In this document: piece by piece, positions 1-9,576 of the stretch
How positions within the stretch are numbered: the stretch's first letter is position 1
Layout of the letters: every line of letters begins with the position of its first letter
Source: an uncultured Nonlabens sp.
Lineage (GTDB): Bacteria > Bacteroidota > Bacteroidia > Flavobacteriales > Flavobacteriaceae
Direction of reading: 5' to 3'
Length of the DNA stretch: 64,000 nt
Assembly (NCBI GenBank): GCA_947491755.1
Contig: CANLKV010000003.1
Location: 124,001 to 188,000, forward strand
Program-made: the position numbers and the translations under genes
The notes under the pieces: model-generated
The model's input: the letters and a program-made list of their open reading frames with translations, nothing else
Database searches by the model: none
What the model was told of the DNA's origin: nothing

Positions 1-305
1 TGTTCTAGAACAAAATCTCTCGTTTTGCTTTCCTTGATCGTAAGGCTCAACTTTTTAGTATCGCAGTCATAATGGGTAATCACAAAATTGTAAACACCTG
101 GACACAAATCATCTACTCGATACGCTCCATTTGCATCTGTAGAGATCGTTTTTTGTAGTTGAGTGATAAAAATTTGAGCAAATGGCAAAGGCTCATTATC
201 ATGAAAATCCTTTACAGTGCCTTTAAGCACTAGATTACAATCCTGTGCCATGGCTGTTGCTGCCATTAAAAAAATAGCTGCAACAAAACCTAGTTTGTTA
301 AACAT
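1..305 (-). CDS. TonB-dependent receptor, N-terminus only (cut by window edge)
   Basis: The first ~100 residues of an outer-membrane protein read leftward out of the window. They show a signal peptide (MFNKLGFVAAIFLMAATAMA, then QDC) followed by a CarboxypepD_reg-like beta-sandwich (GTVKDF..., plus a DANGAYRVDDLCPGVYNF segment). In Bacteroidota this N-terminal extension precedes the plug and barrel of TonB-dependent receptors, so that is the likely whole protein. The barrel lies outside the window. The upstream 95-residue Cys/His protein is read in the same direction, with a 53-bp gap, so the two probably form one unit. A carboxypeptidase-regulatory-like protein without a barrel cannot be excluded. 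Confidence 0.75.
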   Translation of the reverse strand, partial: MFNKLGFVAAIFLMAATAMAQDCNLVLKGTVKDFHDNEPLPFAQIFITQLQKTISTDANGAYRVDDLCPGVYNFVITHYDCDTKKLSLTIKESKTRDFVLE

Positions 306-358
306 GTTTGTTGTATTAATTACAATAAAATGGAACGTCTAGAACGTTGTATGGGCCA

Positions 359-646
359 CTAGCAGGAGTATGGTGGTGGCCGTGACAGATGCTCATAAGA
401 GAGCAAATGCTCAACTATAGGCCTATAGTCTAGAGCGCATTCTTGATTGATGGACACCCATAAGGAAGAAGGTGCTGTTATCTCATCAATTGAATTATAA
501 TCAAGCGACTGTGCTTGATGTGCCAGTACACATATATCACAAGCAGTAGATGAATCATCATGACTAAATTCATGAAGAGCACCTAGCTGTATTCCTATGA
601 AAAGAAATAATAGGCTGTACGATATGTATATTCTCAACTGTTGCAC
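359..646 (-). CDS. Small membrane-anchored Cys/His protein upstream of a TonB receptor
   Basis: A 95-residue protein with one hydrophobic N-terminal segment (about residues 7-24), then a short soluble part. The soluble part has H25, H29, C36, C39 and H43 (HEFSHD...ACDICVLAH) and ends in a Pro-rich RPPPYSC tail. I cannot assign it to a named family with certainty. Similar short His/Cys proteins precede TonB receptors in other Bacteroidota and are often linked to metal handling. The paired CxxC and histidines fit metal binding, but this is inference. It lies directly upstream of the partial receptor, on the same strand. Confidence 0.6.
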   Translation of the reverse strand: MQQLRIYISYSLLFLFIGIQLGALHEFSHDDSSTACDICVLAHQAQSLDYNSIDEITAPSSLWVSINQECALDYRPIVEHLLSYEHLSRPPPYSC

Positions 647-803
647 GGCTTAAATATACAATGCTAAAAAATCCTAGAATCAAAAAGTGTACTTAAATTT
701 TGCCTTTAATCTTTAAAGGTATGAAACTTGATCACTGCTTAATAACTTAATTGAATTTCAAAAAGTTACGACATTGATAAATGGAGTAACATCCATTTGT
801 TCG

Positions 804-2756
804 TTACAAGAAAAAATTCCAGACAAGCCCAAATCGCAAGCTGAAATCTCTAAACGGCTGCCGTGGTGCGCTGAAATAATTAGGACTACCCAATGGTGCT
901 GTAGCGTTTTCTAATTTGACAAAGATGCGTGTTTGCTGGATTTTGGCATTGAAGAAAATATCCACCCATGGAAACGCGCCGTTTACTACATCATTTTGCG
1001 TGTAAAAGTCGCCCAGTACAGGATCATAACCATCCATATGATAATCGTCAAAATATGTGAGTGTTACACCAGTTTGTACCTGCATTGCATTATCAAACCA
1101 TCGGTCCGTATAAAACAGACTATTACGACTTACAAAAGTGGGTACGTTTATGACGGGCTCACTTTGATCAACTGATTGAAAAGCTATGGTATGATCAGAG
1201 CCGAAGTACCCTAGAAATCTAAATGATTTATGGGCTTTGAGCTTAATATAAGTGATCATGTCATTTGCTTGAAAAGGCGCGGCATTAAAACCCGTTACCT
1301 CGCCAGCTGTATTCAATACTGGCTGCTCTTTAAAATAAACGAAATCCTGTATCGTATTGAGTTCTAACTCTATGTCTAGATACTTTTGTGAGTTGAATTG
1401 TAGATTGAGTTGCTGCTTTTCAATATTGCTAAAATTGTTCTGCCAATTGTAGTTGACGTAATCACTTTGATGCAATTGAAAATTAAATTGAGGTGCTATA
1501 GATTGTATGGCTGCACCGGCGGCTATATTAAATTCATCAAAGTTAACGCTAGCAATGGCGTCAAGATATTGTCCGTCCAGATCTCCTGCAATATTTAATC
1601 CACCATTAGCCTGTAGTTCAAAAACGCCTATTTTTTTTGCATAAGCTGCCTCAAACATATATACCTCTCCATTAAGACGGCTATTAATTACCTCATTCCC
1701 AACATTTACAACACGACTGTAACCGTAAGTATATTGCTGTCTCGATATACTTGCTGCTATTTTACCTAGTAAATAATGATCCAGAGCGGCACCTACCTGG
1801 ATTATACCTTGTTCATAATTAGTTTTAGTATCAAGATCATTTGTGATGTAAGCTGGACCTAAAAAGCTGGTAGTGGCATTACCCTCTTGATATTGGTAAA
1901 ATTTGTCTTCATACGACAACTTATTGGTTAAACGTAAACTGTAATTGCTTACACTATCCTTTGATGCGAGGAGTTCATAATCATGATCTAGATAAAATCG
2001 TTTGCCGTCTAATAAACTAATGGCATCATCTAGATTAGGCTCCAGCCTACCTCGATCGTCCAGATCTTCATCTTCCGCTAGAAATCCTTGTAGGGCATCT
2101 GCAGTGAGACCGCCATTTTCCTGATTACTTAAATCTTGAAATGTGGTATGTAATCGTAAACGATAGCGTTTATCCTTTGTAAAATAATTAGAGGTAAATT
2201 TAAAATTCCCAGTGCTAGTAAGCGTGTTTACATAGTCTCCAGCACTGCGCATACCCTTATAACTTATAGAAAAATTAAATTGTGGTGAAAGATTTGAGGT
2301 AAATAATGCATCTAGCTGTTGCCCTTGATTAATCGCAGTTTTAAAATATAATTCCGTCAACGGTGTGGGCACATAATAGTCGTTAACATCATCTACTTCT
2401 AGATAATTGTCATGTCGACCCACGGCACCCATCTGTGGTACCAGACGGCGCATTTCAAACCGCTTAATCAATCTATTATAGGGTTGACCGATATTTGCAA
2501 AAGGCATCAATTCAAAATTATCTTGCCGCAAGTAATTGAATTTAAAATCTTTGGCCATGGATAGGGTCGTATCCACATATGTTGTATCCCTAGATTGACT
2601 GATAATCAAATAATCTGTAATAGGTGGTTTCTCACCATCTAGGTTAATCTCTTTATTAGATAATGGACGTTGATTTTGTGGGTTGTTTTGCAAATCGCGC
2701 ACTTGTGCCTTCATGCACAGCGGTAAAGCAAATATGATAAATAATAAAGATCTCAT
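804..2756 (-). CDS. Putative outer membrane beta-barrel porin (Porin_10-like)
   Basis: A protein of about 650 residues made largely of alternating aromatic/polar beta-strands, ending in a short strand with terminal aromatics (RFGLVWNFFL), typical of outer-membrane barrels. I chose the ATG at 2756 because it gives a clean signal peptide (MRSLLFIIFALPLCMKA, then Q). A further in-frame ATG 66 bases upstream would put 22 charged residues before it. Length and the position next to rnhB match the 'putative porin' family common in Flavobacteriia. Substrate is unknown. It is divergent from rnhB, with about 140 bp between them. Confidence 0.75.
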   Translation of the reverse strand: MRSLLFIIFALPLCMKAQVRDLQNNPQNQRPLSNKEINLDGEKPPITDYLIISQSRDTTYVDTTLSMAKDFKFNYLRQDNFELMPFANIGQPYNRLIKRFEMRRLVPQMGAVGRHDNYLEVDDVNDYYVPTPLTELYFKTAINQGQQLDALFTSNLSPQFNFSISYKGMRSAGDYVNTLTSTGNFKFTSNYFTKDKRYRLRLHTTFQDLSNQENGGLTADALQGFLAEDEDLDDRGRLEPNLDDAISLLDGKRFYLDHDYELLASKDSVSNYSLRLTNKLSYEDKFYQYQEGNATTSFLGPAYITNDLDTKTNYEQGIIQVGAALDHYLLGKIAASISRQQYTYGYSRVVNVGNEVINSRLNGEVYMFEAAYAKKIGVFELQANGGLNIAGDLDGQYLDAIASVNFDEFNIAAGAAIQSIAPQFNFQLHQSDYVNYNWQNNFSNIEKQQLNLQFNSQKYLDIELELNTIQDFVYFKEQPVLNTAGEVTGFNAAPFQANDMITYIKLKAHKSFRFLGYFGSDHTIAFQSVDQSEPVINVPTFVSRNSLFYTDRWFDNAMQVQTGVTLTYFDDYHMDGYDPVLGDFYTQNDVVNGAFPWVDIFFNAKIQQTRIFVKLENATAPLGSPNYFSAPRQPFRDFSLRFGLVWNFFL

Positions 2757-2862
2757 GCATTCAGAAAACTGCGTCAAAAATAGGTATTCTATACTGACTA
2801 TAAACTGATCAGGTTCTATCAATCTTTAAATGTCTAACTTGTGGCGAGTGGGATTACTTTCG

Positions 2863-2890
2863 TTTGAGATTTCAGAACTATTTATCTTTG
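2863..2890 (+). promoter_or_regulatory. Bacteroidota promoter of rnhB, leaderless type
   Basis: TTTG (2863-2866) and TATCTTTG (2883-2890) match the -33 and -7 elements of Bacteroidota sigma-ABfr. The -7 element ends 4 nt before the ATG, so transcription would begin at or next to the start codon. Confidence 0.6.
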
Positions 2891-2894
2891 AGGC

Positions 2895-3494
2895 ATGCTT
2901 CTGGAAAAAATTCATCTAGATTTAATAGAATGTGGTACAGACGAGGCTGGTCGTGGTTGTCTTGCTGGACCTGTCACGGCTGCTGCTGTCATCTTACCGC
3001 CAGGTTTCTCATGTGCAGGATTGAATGATAGCAAAACGCTTACGCGAAAGCGTAGAAACACCCTGCGCCCTATCATAGAAAAAGAGGCTCTGGCTTACCA
3101 TGTAGCCCATGTGCACGTGGCCAAAATAGATGAAATCAATATTTTGAACGCAAGTATTCTGGCCATGCATCAAGCCATCGCGGGTTTATCCCTCGCGCCA
3201 GAACACATCGCAGTAGATGGCAATAGATTCCATAATTATCTAGATATTCCTGCCACCACCGTGATTAAAGGTGATGGTAAATACCTACATATTGCAGCAG
3301 CATCAATACTTGCCAAAACGCATCGAGACGCCTACATGGAGCGACTACATGAGCAATTTCCAGAGTATGAGTGGTGTAGTAATCAAGGCTATCCTACAAA
3401 GAAACACCGCGCTGCCATTAGAACTTATGGAGCAACATCGCACCATCGCCAGAGTTTTAGGTTGTTGCCAGAGCAGCTCAAATTGCCTATATAA
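2895..3494 (+). CDS. rnhB: Ribonuclease HII
   Basis: A 199-residue type 2 RNase H that removes ribonucleotides and RNA primers from RNA-DNA hybrids in the cytoplasm. The DEAGRG motif gives D16 and E17. D108 (AVDGN) and D145 (KTHRD) complete the metal-binding quartet. The downstream GYPTKKH and HHRQSF motifs are also family signatures. Length is normal. Codons 48-53 run through a one-mismatch copy of the palindrome (3037-3052), giving TLTRKR directly after the conserved DSK. The adjacent barrel protein is divergent. Confidence 0.97.
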   Translation: MLLEKIHLDLIECGTDEAGRGCLAGPVTAAAVILPPGFSCAGLNDSKTLTRKRRNTLRPIIEKEALAYHVAHVHVAKIDEINILNASILAMHQAIAGLSLAPEHIAVDGNRFHNYLDIPATTVIKGDGKYLHIAAASILAKTHRDAYMERLHEQFPEYEWCSNQGYPTKKHRAAIRTYGATSHHRQSFRLLPEQLKLPI

Positions 3495-3512
3495 GTTTAT
3501 AAAAAGCAATCG

Positions 3513-3539
3513 TTGATTGTTGTAGAACTTCTATTTTTG
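3513..3539 (+). promoter_or_regulatory. Candidate promoter of the 810-residue lipoprotein
   Basis: TTG (3513-3515) and TATTTTTG (3532-3539) fit the Bacteroidota consensus with a 16-nt spacer. The start codon lies 16 nt beyond the -7 element. Confidence 0.45.
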
Positions 3540-3555
3540 TATAAAATAATAATTT

Positions 3556-5988
3556 ATGCTTCGATTAATCGCACTTCTACTAGTGCTCGCTGTGGGAAGC
3601 AGCTGTATCTCAAAAAAAGTCGATTCTGAATTAATTCAAAGCATCCCAGACGGGTCAAAAGTTATCATCGCTCTGGATGATCTGGAAGATCTTAATGACT
3701 TACTGGCAAACAACCCTCTATACGACCAGATTGCCTCGTTACAGCGGCTACAAGAACTCAAAAAGATCAGTTCCTTTTTAAAGGATTATGAATTGTCTAC
3801 GCAATCGTTTCTTGCTCTTTCTATGGAAGGTAAGAATAAAGCGGTGATCACTCTGCTCGTTGACGAGGCTGATGCACCACAAGATTCTATTAGAATTGTA
3901 AGCAAAAAAAATTATAATGACGTGCAGATTATTGAGCGTCGCTCTGGTAATGGCTCTTACTTTACTGCAGTTAAGGATGGTACTCACATTGCTAGTTCAT
4001 CCATACTGGTTGTTGAGAGTCTTATACGACGACCTCTAGAAAATTATGTTTTTGACGATAGTTTCGTACAATTATTCGAGCGCACTCATAAAGACTTAAG
4101 CATTTACATCAATGCAACTGATGATCAATGGCTGTATCAGTTTTTACTAGGAAAAAATAAAGTAGATCATAACAACCATGCCCAATGGTATCAAATAGAA
4201 CCTAGCATGGACGCCACTGCTATCTATATGGAGGGGCTTGTGGTTTACAAGGATAGCCTGAAACAAAAACAAGCAATTTATAACAACCTGGACCCTCAAG
4301 AAAACAAAATAGCTGGAATTACTCCCGCGAGCTTTTTATCCATTAAATCGGTGAGTTATACTGATGCAGACGTGTTGTTATCAAATTTGCGCACGTTTAA
4401 AGGCAACGCGCCTGTGATGCCTGCTTTACTCAAGGAGGCTTTATATCAATCCACAGAACTATCCTCTATACGTCTAGAAAAAGGAACTGGTCTAATATTC
4501 AGCTTACTACCAGAAAAAGAAGATTTTATTAACCTTGACAGTTTGAGCACGGCAAAAATTACCTATCGCGATCAACCTATATATACCCTACCCGAACAAT
4601 TGAACACTAAGTCTCTACACCCCATTACGGTTGATTATGATTTACACTACGTTTCTATTGTAGACGACTATATGATTCTTACGCAAGAACAGGCAACCAT
4701 GGAACTGATACTGGCGAGCTTTAAAAATGGGACGACACTAGCTAATCAAAACTGGTGGAAGCAAGCCAGTAAAAACATGAGTACCAGCAGTACCGTTTTA
4801 AATGTAACTGGTCTAGAGCAATGGAGCCATCCATATTTTAATATAGACCCTGCCGATCAAAAAATACTTGAAAATATAGACCGTAAATCTACTAAGGCTG
4901 TGATAAGTCAATATGTGCACGAGGATGGCTATGCATTTTACAGGATGGAAATTCCTATTGCCACTACTGTTAGTGACCAACCTCTAGTTGCACAAAAAGG
5001 ATCATTCAAAACAGAATCACCCATAATAGCGGGCCCTTTTCTTTTTGAAAATCATTTGAATAACACCCATGATGTAGTCATACAAACGGAAGATCTTGAA
5101 TTAAAATTGATTTCAGAAAATGGATCGCTTTACTGGAGTAAAAAATTAGACAGTCCTATTATAGGTGGAATAAATAAAGTTGATGTTTACAAAAATGGCA
5201 GGTATCAATTACTTTTTAATACATCGAGTAAGGTGTATTTACTGGATCGTAACGGCAACAATGTAGAAAAATACCCTTATAAAGCACCTGCCACAATCAC
5301 ACAGCCTATGAGTGTTTTTGATTATGACAACAATCGCAACTATAGATTTGTAATCACTCTCAAGGATGATTTACTAATGCTGGACTCTTCAGGGAGTAAG
5401 GTAAATGGATTTGATTACAGCCCAAGTGGTGTGATCAACAACAGCCCCATACATGTACGAAAAGGCAAAAAAGACTATATAGCCTTTACTACAGCACAAG
5501 GTAGATTCATGCTACTTAATCGTACAGGAGACGTAAGGACAAAAGTTAAAAAGCCAGTCGATGTTGTAGGTGGTCTATACTTTCAGAACAATTTGATCAC
5601 TGCCATGACTAATGATCAGAAAATAGTCCACGTAGATCCCACGACAGGCACGGTAACTCCTACTAAATTTGAAGTGACAGAAAGCTCGCGTCTTGCGATA
5701 GGCTCTGGCATTCAATTGATACAAAATAACGAGTCTCTATTGATTAATAATAAAGAGGTCGAATTGCCTTATGGCTCTTATACACCAGCGCAAATAACCA
5801 CTATTAAGAATAAAGTTTTTATAAGTCTGGTAGAGACGGGAGAAAACAAGGTTTACCTTCTAGATAATGATGGGAATATTTTACCGTTTTTCCCAGTTTA
5901 CGGCAGTAAAAATGCGGCTATAGCAGGAGCAAAAACTAGAACCTTGACTACCTGCGACAATCAAGAGGTGCTTATTTATAAATGGTAA
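3556..5988 (+). CDS. Large lipoprotein, C-terminal half beta-propeller-like
   Basis: An 810-residue exported protein with a lipoprotein signal (MLRLIALLLVLAVGSSC, lipidated Cys17). Residues ~20-490 are a mixed alpha/beta region rich in TLV/ILA repeats that I do not recognise. From ~500 on there are repeating four-strand units with phrases such as YLLDRNGNNVEKYP, LMLDSSGSKVNGF, MLLNRTGDV and YLLDNDGNILPFFP, which look like propeller blades (PQQ/WD-like). It is probably anchored in the outer membrane or periplasm. It converges on topoisomerase IB, with only 3 bp between the stop codons. Function unknown. Confidence 0.75.
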   Translation: MLRLIALLLVLAVGSSCISKKVDSELIQSIPDGSKVIIALDDLEDLNDLLANNPLYDQIASLQRLQELKKISSFLKDYELSTQSFLALSMEGKNKAVITLLVDEADAPQDSIRIVSKKNYNDVQIIERRSGNGSYFTAVKDGTHIASSSILVVESLIRRPLENYVFDDSFVQLFERTHKDLSIYINATDDQWLYQFLLGKNKVDHNNHAQWYQIEPSMDATAIYMEGLVVYKDSLKQKQAIYNNLDPQENKIAGITPASFLSIKSVSYTDADVLLSNLRTFKGNAPVMPALLKEALYQSTELSSIRLEKGTGLIFSLLPEKEDFINLDSLSTAKITYRDQPIYTLPEQLNTKSLHPITVDYDLHYVSIVDDYMILTQEQATMELILASFKNGTTLANQNWWKQASKNMSTSSTVLNVTGLEQWSHPYFNIDPADQKILENIDRKSTKAVISQYVHEDGYAFYRMEIPIATTVSDQPLVAQKGSFKTESPIIAGPFLFENHLNNTHDVVIQTEDLELKLISENGSLYWSKKLDSPIIGGINKVDVYKNGRYQLLFNTSSKVYLLDRNGNNVEKYPYKAPATITQPMSVFDYDNNRNYRFVITLKDDLLMLDSSGSKVNGFDYSPSGVINNSPIHVRKGKKDYIAFTTAQGRFMLLNRTGDVRTKVKKPVDVVGGLYFQNNLITAMTNDQKIVHVDPTTGTVTPTKFEVTESSRLAIGSGIQLIQNNESLLINNKEVELPYGSYTPAQITTIKNKVFISLVETGENKVYLLDNDGNILPFFPVYGSKNAAIAGAKTRTLTTCDNQEVLIYKW

Positions 5989-5991
5989 CTA

Positions 5992-7077
5992 TTATTTATA
6001 GGCCTCAAATTCAATTTCAAACTGCTGGATTATTTCTTGAACGCAGCGCTCGGCTGGGCTTAAATAATCCAGTTCCTTATATTGACTTGATTTCTTCTTA
6101 TAAATGTCAAATTTGCCTTCTTGGTACACATTAGGCACTTCTGGATGTACGTAATATTGTTTACATACGGCACGAGTATTTCCTAGCTCTGCAGCGGCAG
6201 TATCATAAGCAGACAAACAGTTTTTGTCGATTTGTTTTTGCTCTGCAGTTTTTGGGAACTCGCAAAGTTTCTCAAAAAAAGTCGTGGTAGCTCCCCAGGT
6301 TCTAAAATCCTTTGCAGTAAATATATCGCCAGCAATTCCATGAATATAATCATTGATCAAACTACTATCTATACTATGATGCTGGCCTTGCGCATCGTAA
6401 TATTTGAACAACTCCCATCCTGGAATTTCTTCACATTGCTGTATTAGTGCTACCAGATCTTTATCTACAATATCCTTAGTTTGTTGCACCCCTTTTTTTC
6501 CTTTAAACGTAAAAGACAGGCCTTGATCGGTTGCTTCTAGGTGTCGCATGCGCATGGTAGATAGCCCGTATGTTTTGTTTTTACGTGCATAGTGCTGGTT
6601 TCCTATTCGTATATGCGTTTGGTCCATTACTGTTAATACAATGGCAAGGCACTTGTTTAAAGGCATTCCGGGTAGTTCTAGATCTCTGTCTAGTCTTTTC
6701 CTTATTGCGGGTAACGCTTTCGCGAAAGCGGACATTTTAAAAAATTTAGTTTGATTTCTCAGCACATTCCACAAGTCATGATAGCGGTACACCTTGCGGC
6801 CTTGATCGTCTCGCCCGACAGATTGTAAATGGCCATTTTCTACCTGAGAGATACGCACATTCTTCCATCCTGGCGGGATCACCAGTGATTTAATTCTCTT
6901 TAATTCTTTCTTGTCCGTAAGTCTTTCTTCATTATTTATTAAGTAAGTAAATCCACGACCGTATTTTTTACGATAAATAGTAAGATGCTCATCTTGAATA
7001 TATACAAGGTCTGCCAGGTGCGCAGCAACCTCTGGCTCTGACAATGCTTCTTTAATTTGCTGTGGTGTCAACGTCAT
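5992..7077 (-). CDS. DNA topoisomerase IB (poxvirus-like)
   Basis: About 361 residues. It relaxes supercoils by nicking one strand through a 3'-phosphotyrosine. The N-terminal beta domain (GRGFTYLIN..., IPPGWKNV.I) is followed by the catalytic domain: the Arg of HIRIGN, the Lys of the FTFKGKKG hairpin, the Arg of AKDFRTWGAT, and the Tyr of the KQYYVHP stretch near the C-terminus. The start at 7077 (MTLTPQQIKEAL) is preferred over the ATG 42 bases upstream, which adds a hydrophobic stub. A perfect palindrome (6715-6730) encodes AFAKA after FKMS. Such genes are common in Bacteroidota. Confidence 0.92.
   Translation of the reverse strand: MTLTPQQIKEALSEPEVAAHLADLVYIQDEHLTIYRKKYGRGFTYLINNEERLTDKKELKRIKSLVIPPGWKNVRISQVENGHLQSVGRDDQGRKVYRYHDLWNVLRNQTKFFKMSAFAKALPAIRKRLDRDLELPGMPLNKCLAIVLTVMDQTHIRIGNQHYARKNKTYGLSTMRMRHLEATDQGLSFTFKGKKGVQQTKDIVDKDLVALIQQCEEIPGWELFKYYDAQGQHHSIDSSLINDYIHGIAGDIFTAKDFRTWGATTTFFEKLCEFPKTAEQKQIDKNCLSAYDTAAAELGNTRAVCKQYYVHPEVPNVYQEGKFDIYKKKSSQYKELDYLSPAERCVQEIIQQFEIEFEAYK
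6715..6730. repeat. 16-bp palindrome CGCTTTCGCGAAAGCG, copy 1 (in topoisomerase IB)
   Basis: A perfect copy inside a gene, read as AFAKA. The same 16-mer recurs at nine further places in this window. Confidence 0.9.
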
Positions 7078-7123
7078 TCTATAAATATATAGTGGTATCA
7101 AGACGCCCGCGCTTAACAAATTG

Positions 7124-7846
7124 CTAATTAATTGTCGACTGGGGAGAAGGATCGATTAAATGTGCCTTAAAAAGCTCTTTAAAATAGGTCTTTATTTTGT
7201 TTTTTACTTCCAGCTCATCTACTGGACGCTTAAGTTCTGCAGCTAGAGAAGTAACCGCTTTATCTTGTATACCGCAAGGTACAATGTGATCAAAATATCC
7301 CAGATCTGTATTTACATTAAAGGCAAATCCATGCATTGTTACCCAGCGGCTCGCTCGTACACCTAGGGCACAAATTTTACGAGCAAATGGAGTACCTACA
7401 TCTAGCCATACCCCAGTCTCTCCATCACTGCGTTCTCCTTTTAATTGATAATCAGCAAGTATTTTAATAAATATTTCTTCTAAGAAACGTAAATACTGGT
7501 GGATGTCTGTAAAAAAATTTTCTAGGTCCAAAATAGGATAACCAGTAACCTGCCCTGGACCATGGTAGGTTATATCACCACCACGATTTATCTTATAATA
7601 GGTGGCTCCTATAGCACTTAACTTATCTTGATTTGCAAGTAGGTTTTGCTCATCACCACTTTTTCCTAATGTATACACATGATCGTGCTCGACAAACAAC
7701 AGATAATTAGGTGTATTTAAACCAGCGTCCTCTCTCCTGTTTTTAATTTTTATATCCAGTATGTGTTTAAACAGTTGTTCTTGATATTGCCAGGATTTAT
7801 GATAATCCTGCCGGCCTAGATCCTGAAAAATTACATCCTTATTCAT
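7124..7846 (-). CDS. lipB: Lipoyl(octanoyl) transferase
   Basis: A 240-residue enzyme that moves octanoate from acyl carrier protein to lipoyl domains, the first step of lipoate assembly. The RGGDITYHGPGQ motif is at residues 88-99, the catalytic Lys157 lies in ARKICALG, and the acyl-accepting Cys191 in VPCGIQDKAVTSL. Length is normal for the family. It could serve the branched-chain dehydrogenase E2 encoded at 32-33 kb. The -7 promoter element ends 4 nt before the ATG. The downstream topoisomerase is on the same strand. Confidence 0.97.
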   Translation of the reverse strand: MNKDVIFQDLGRQDYHKSWQYQEQLFKHILDIKIKNRREDAGLNTPNYLLFVEHDHVYTLGKSGDEQNLLANQDKLSAIGATYYKINRGGDITYHGPGQVTGYPILDLENFFTDIHQYLRFLEEIFIKILADYQLKGERSDGETGVWLDVGTPFARKICALGVRASRWVTMHGFAFNVNTDLGYFDHIVPCGIQDKAVTSLAAELKRPVDELEVKNKIKTYFKELFKAHLIDPSPQSTIN

Positions 7847-7850
7847 AATA

Positions 7851-7858
7851 CAAAGGTA
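7851..7858 (-). promoter_or_regulatory. -7 promoter element of lipB
   Basis: TACCTTTG read on the minus strand, ending 4 nt before the ATG. No convincing -33 TTTG is visible at the expected distance, so the call rests on the -7 box and its spacing. Confidence 0.45.
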
Positions 7859-8111
7859 GGGATTGAGTGGGCAGGATAAAGCACTGCTTTTTAATTAATA
7901 GCAAGTTGTACCTATCAAATACTGCATACAGGAAACTATAAACGACACTCAGTCCTGTGTAAAAAAATAAGCAATCCTGGGACGTACCTCTTCAATTAAT
8001 TCCAGTATCGTGAAAGCTTTGCACAAATAGGGTTTTCTACATAGTTACGTTAAGATCAATAATTCAACTGCTATACACCTACGAAAACTATAGATATCTA
8101 GATTTACGACT

Positions 8112-8564
8112 TTACTGATTATGTTGATTATCGTGAACCATTTTAAAAAAACGTTGCACGAGTAAAAACATTAAGGCAGTTGACCAGCCTATTAACATGA
8201 TGCCGTTGATAGCCTCAATTCCAGAGATAAGCCTCCAATGTCCTGATAAAACGATATCACCATAACCTAGAGAGGTAAAGGTTACTAGAGAAAAGTACCA
8301 TGCATCAGAAAAGCTATCGAATGCAATGCTAGATTCTGGAAAATACAAATACAACAATGCCCAGATTATCGTTTGAAATGCGTGCAGGAATGAAAAAAAA
8401 ATAAAAGAAATACTGAGCAGTCTAATTGCAATCCCAGAAAATTGAGAAATGTTTTTTCTTTTAAATGTTCTGGAGATCCATGAGAGCCACCATACTGTAC
8501 CATATACCTGAATAAGAACATTGCAAACGATTACAGCACTTAATAATAGAATGGGTAATAGCAT
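8112..8564 (-). CDS. Two-transmembrane potassium channel-like protein
   Basis: About 150 residues with hydrophobic segments at the N-terminus, a middle helix, and a C-terminal helix around a selectivity filter TFTSLGYGD. This is the Ion_trans_2 arrangement, so it is probably a tetrameric inner-membrane cation channel. I chose the ATG at 8564. The upstream ATG at 8663 would put the N-terminus inside the hairpin terminator of the preceding SDR gene. No regulatory domain is attached. Confidence 0.85.
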   Translation of the reverse strand: MLLPILLLSAVIVCNVLIQVYGTVWWLSWISRTFKRKNISQFSGIAIRLLSISFIFFSFLHAFQTIIWALLYLYFPESSIAFDSFSDAWYFSLVTFTSLGYGDIVLSGHWRLISGIEAINGIMLIGWSTALMFLLVQRFFKMVHDNQHNQ

Positions 8565-8631
8565 TAATTTGTAAATTACAAGATGACTTAAATAATTGTG
8601 AGAAGTTATCAGGTTGTATTTAATATGTAAA

Positions 8632-8669
8632 GCCCCCTGCGTCGCATAATAATGATCACGCAAAGGGGC
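8632..8669 (-). terminator. Hairpin downstream of the SDR gene
   Basis: GCCCC/GGGGC plus GCG/CGC arms (8632-8641 and 8659-8669) around an internal loop, 25 bp past the SDR stop. The U-run is weak, so the hairpin may be only partly effective. Confidence 0.5.
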
Positions 8670-8693
8670 ATTTATTAAATTATAATAGTATGC

Positions 8694-9461
8694 TTAAGCA
8701 AGCATTCCACCATCTATAGGATTAGTAGTTCCAGTGATAAATTTACTTTCATCACTAGCTAAAAACAATACAAGATCTGCTACTTCAGAAGGTTCTGCAT
8801 ACCGACCTAGAGGTATTCTACTAGTAAGACGAGCATGTGCCGCCTCGGCATCACCAGGTGAGAAACCCTCTTCCAGAGATTGCATCATTCTATTATCTAC
8901 AGGTGAAGGATTGATGGCATTAACCCGTATTTTATATTTGGCGAGATCCATCGCTGCAGATTTTGTCAAACCTACTGTGGCGTGTTTTGAAGTACTGTAA
9001 GCTACAGCATTAGGAACACCTTGCAACCCTGTAACAGATGACGATACAATGATGCTACCACCACCGGCATCACGCAAGGCCTCGATAGAGTGCTTAATTG
9101 ATAAATAAACACCTTTAATATTTACTGCCATCACAAGATCAAACATCTTGTCATCAAACTCTAGAATAGGCGCTACACTCCCCTCAATACCTGCATTTGC
9201 AAACACTATATCTACTTTGCCGTAGGCCTCGAGCGTTTTCTTTACAAAGTTTTTTGTATCGTCGGCACTGGTGACATCTGCTTTTACAATGGATACACGA
9301 TCCCCTGCAGCAAGTTCTTTTTGTGCCGCTTCAAGCGCTTCTTGATTCAAATCTACCAATACCACATTTGCTCCTTCTCTTAAAAAAAGTGCAGCAGTAG
9401 TTTTACCGATGGATCCAGATCCACCTGTGATAATTGCTGTTTTATTTTCTAGTCTTTTCAT
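8694..9461 (-). CDS. SDR family NAD(P)-dependent oxidoreductase
   Basis: A 255-residue classical short-chain dehydrogenase. It has the Rossmann GGSGSIGKTTA loop, VVLVDLN after beta-2 (an acidic residue, so NAD is favoured over NADP), NAG at the NAGIEG loop, catalytic Ser in SSSVTG, and Tyr/Lys in AYSTSKHA. The C-terminal FITGTTNPIDGGM is the usual closing motif. The substrate cannot be read from sequence. It stands alone between the channel gene and the efflux operon. Confidence 0.93.
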   Translation of the reverse strand: MKRLENKTAIITGGSGSIGKTTAALFLREGANVVLVDLNQEALEAAQKELAAGDRVSIVKADVTSADDTKNFVKKTLEAYGKVDIVFANAGIEGSVAPILEFDDKMFDLVMAVNIKGVYLSIKHSIEALRDAGGGSIIVSSSVTGLQGVPNAVAYSTSKHATVGLTKSAAMDLAKYKIRVNAINPSPVDNRMMQSLEEGFSPGDAEAAHARLTSRIPLGRYAEPSEVADLVLFLASDESKFITGTTNPIDGGMLA

Positions 9462-9576
9462 AATTAGGTTTAGTTAGTGGTAAATTAATTTAAAAATAAG
9501 TAAGAAGCAAGAAAAAAGTACGATTGAGTATTCAAAATCAGCGACTTGTAAAGATGCTGTATAATTAAACTGGAGG

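Noticed and set aside
8565-8663. A longer N-terminus for the ion channel
   Set aside because: It overlaps the SDR gene's terminator hairpin and lacks family resemblance.
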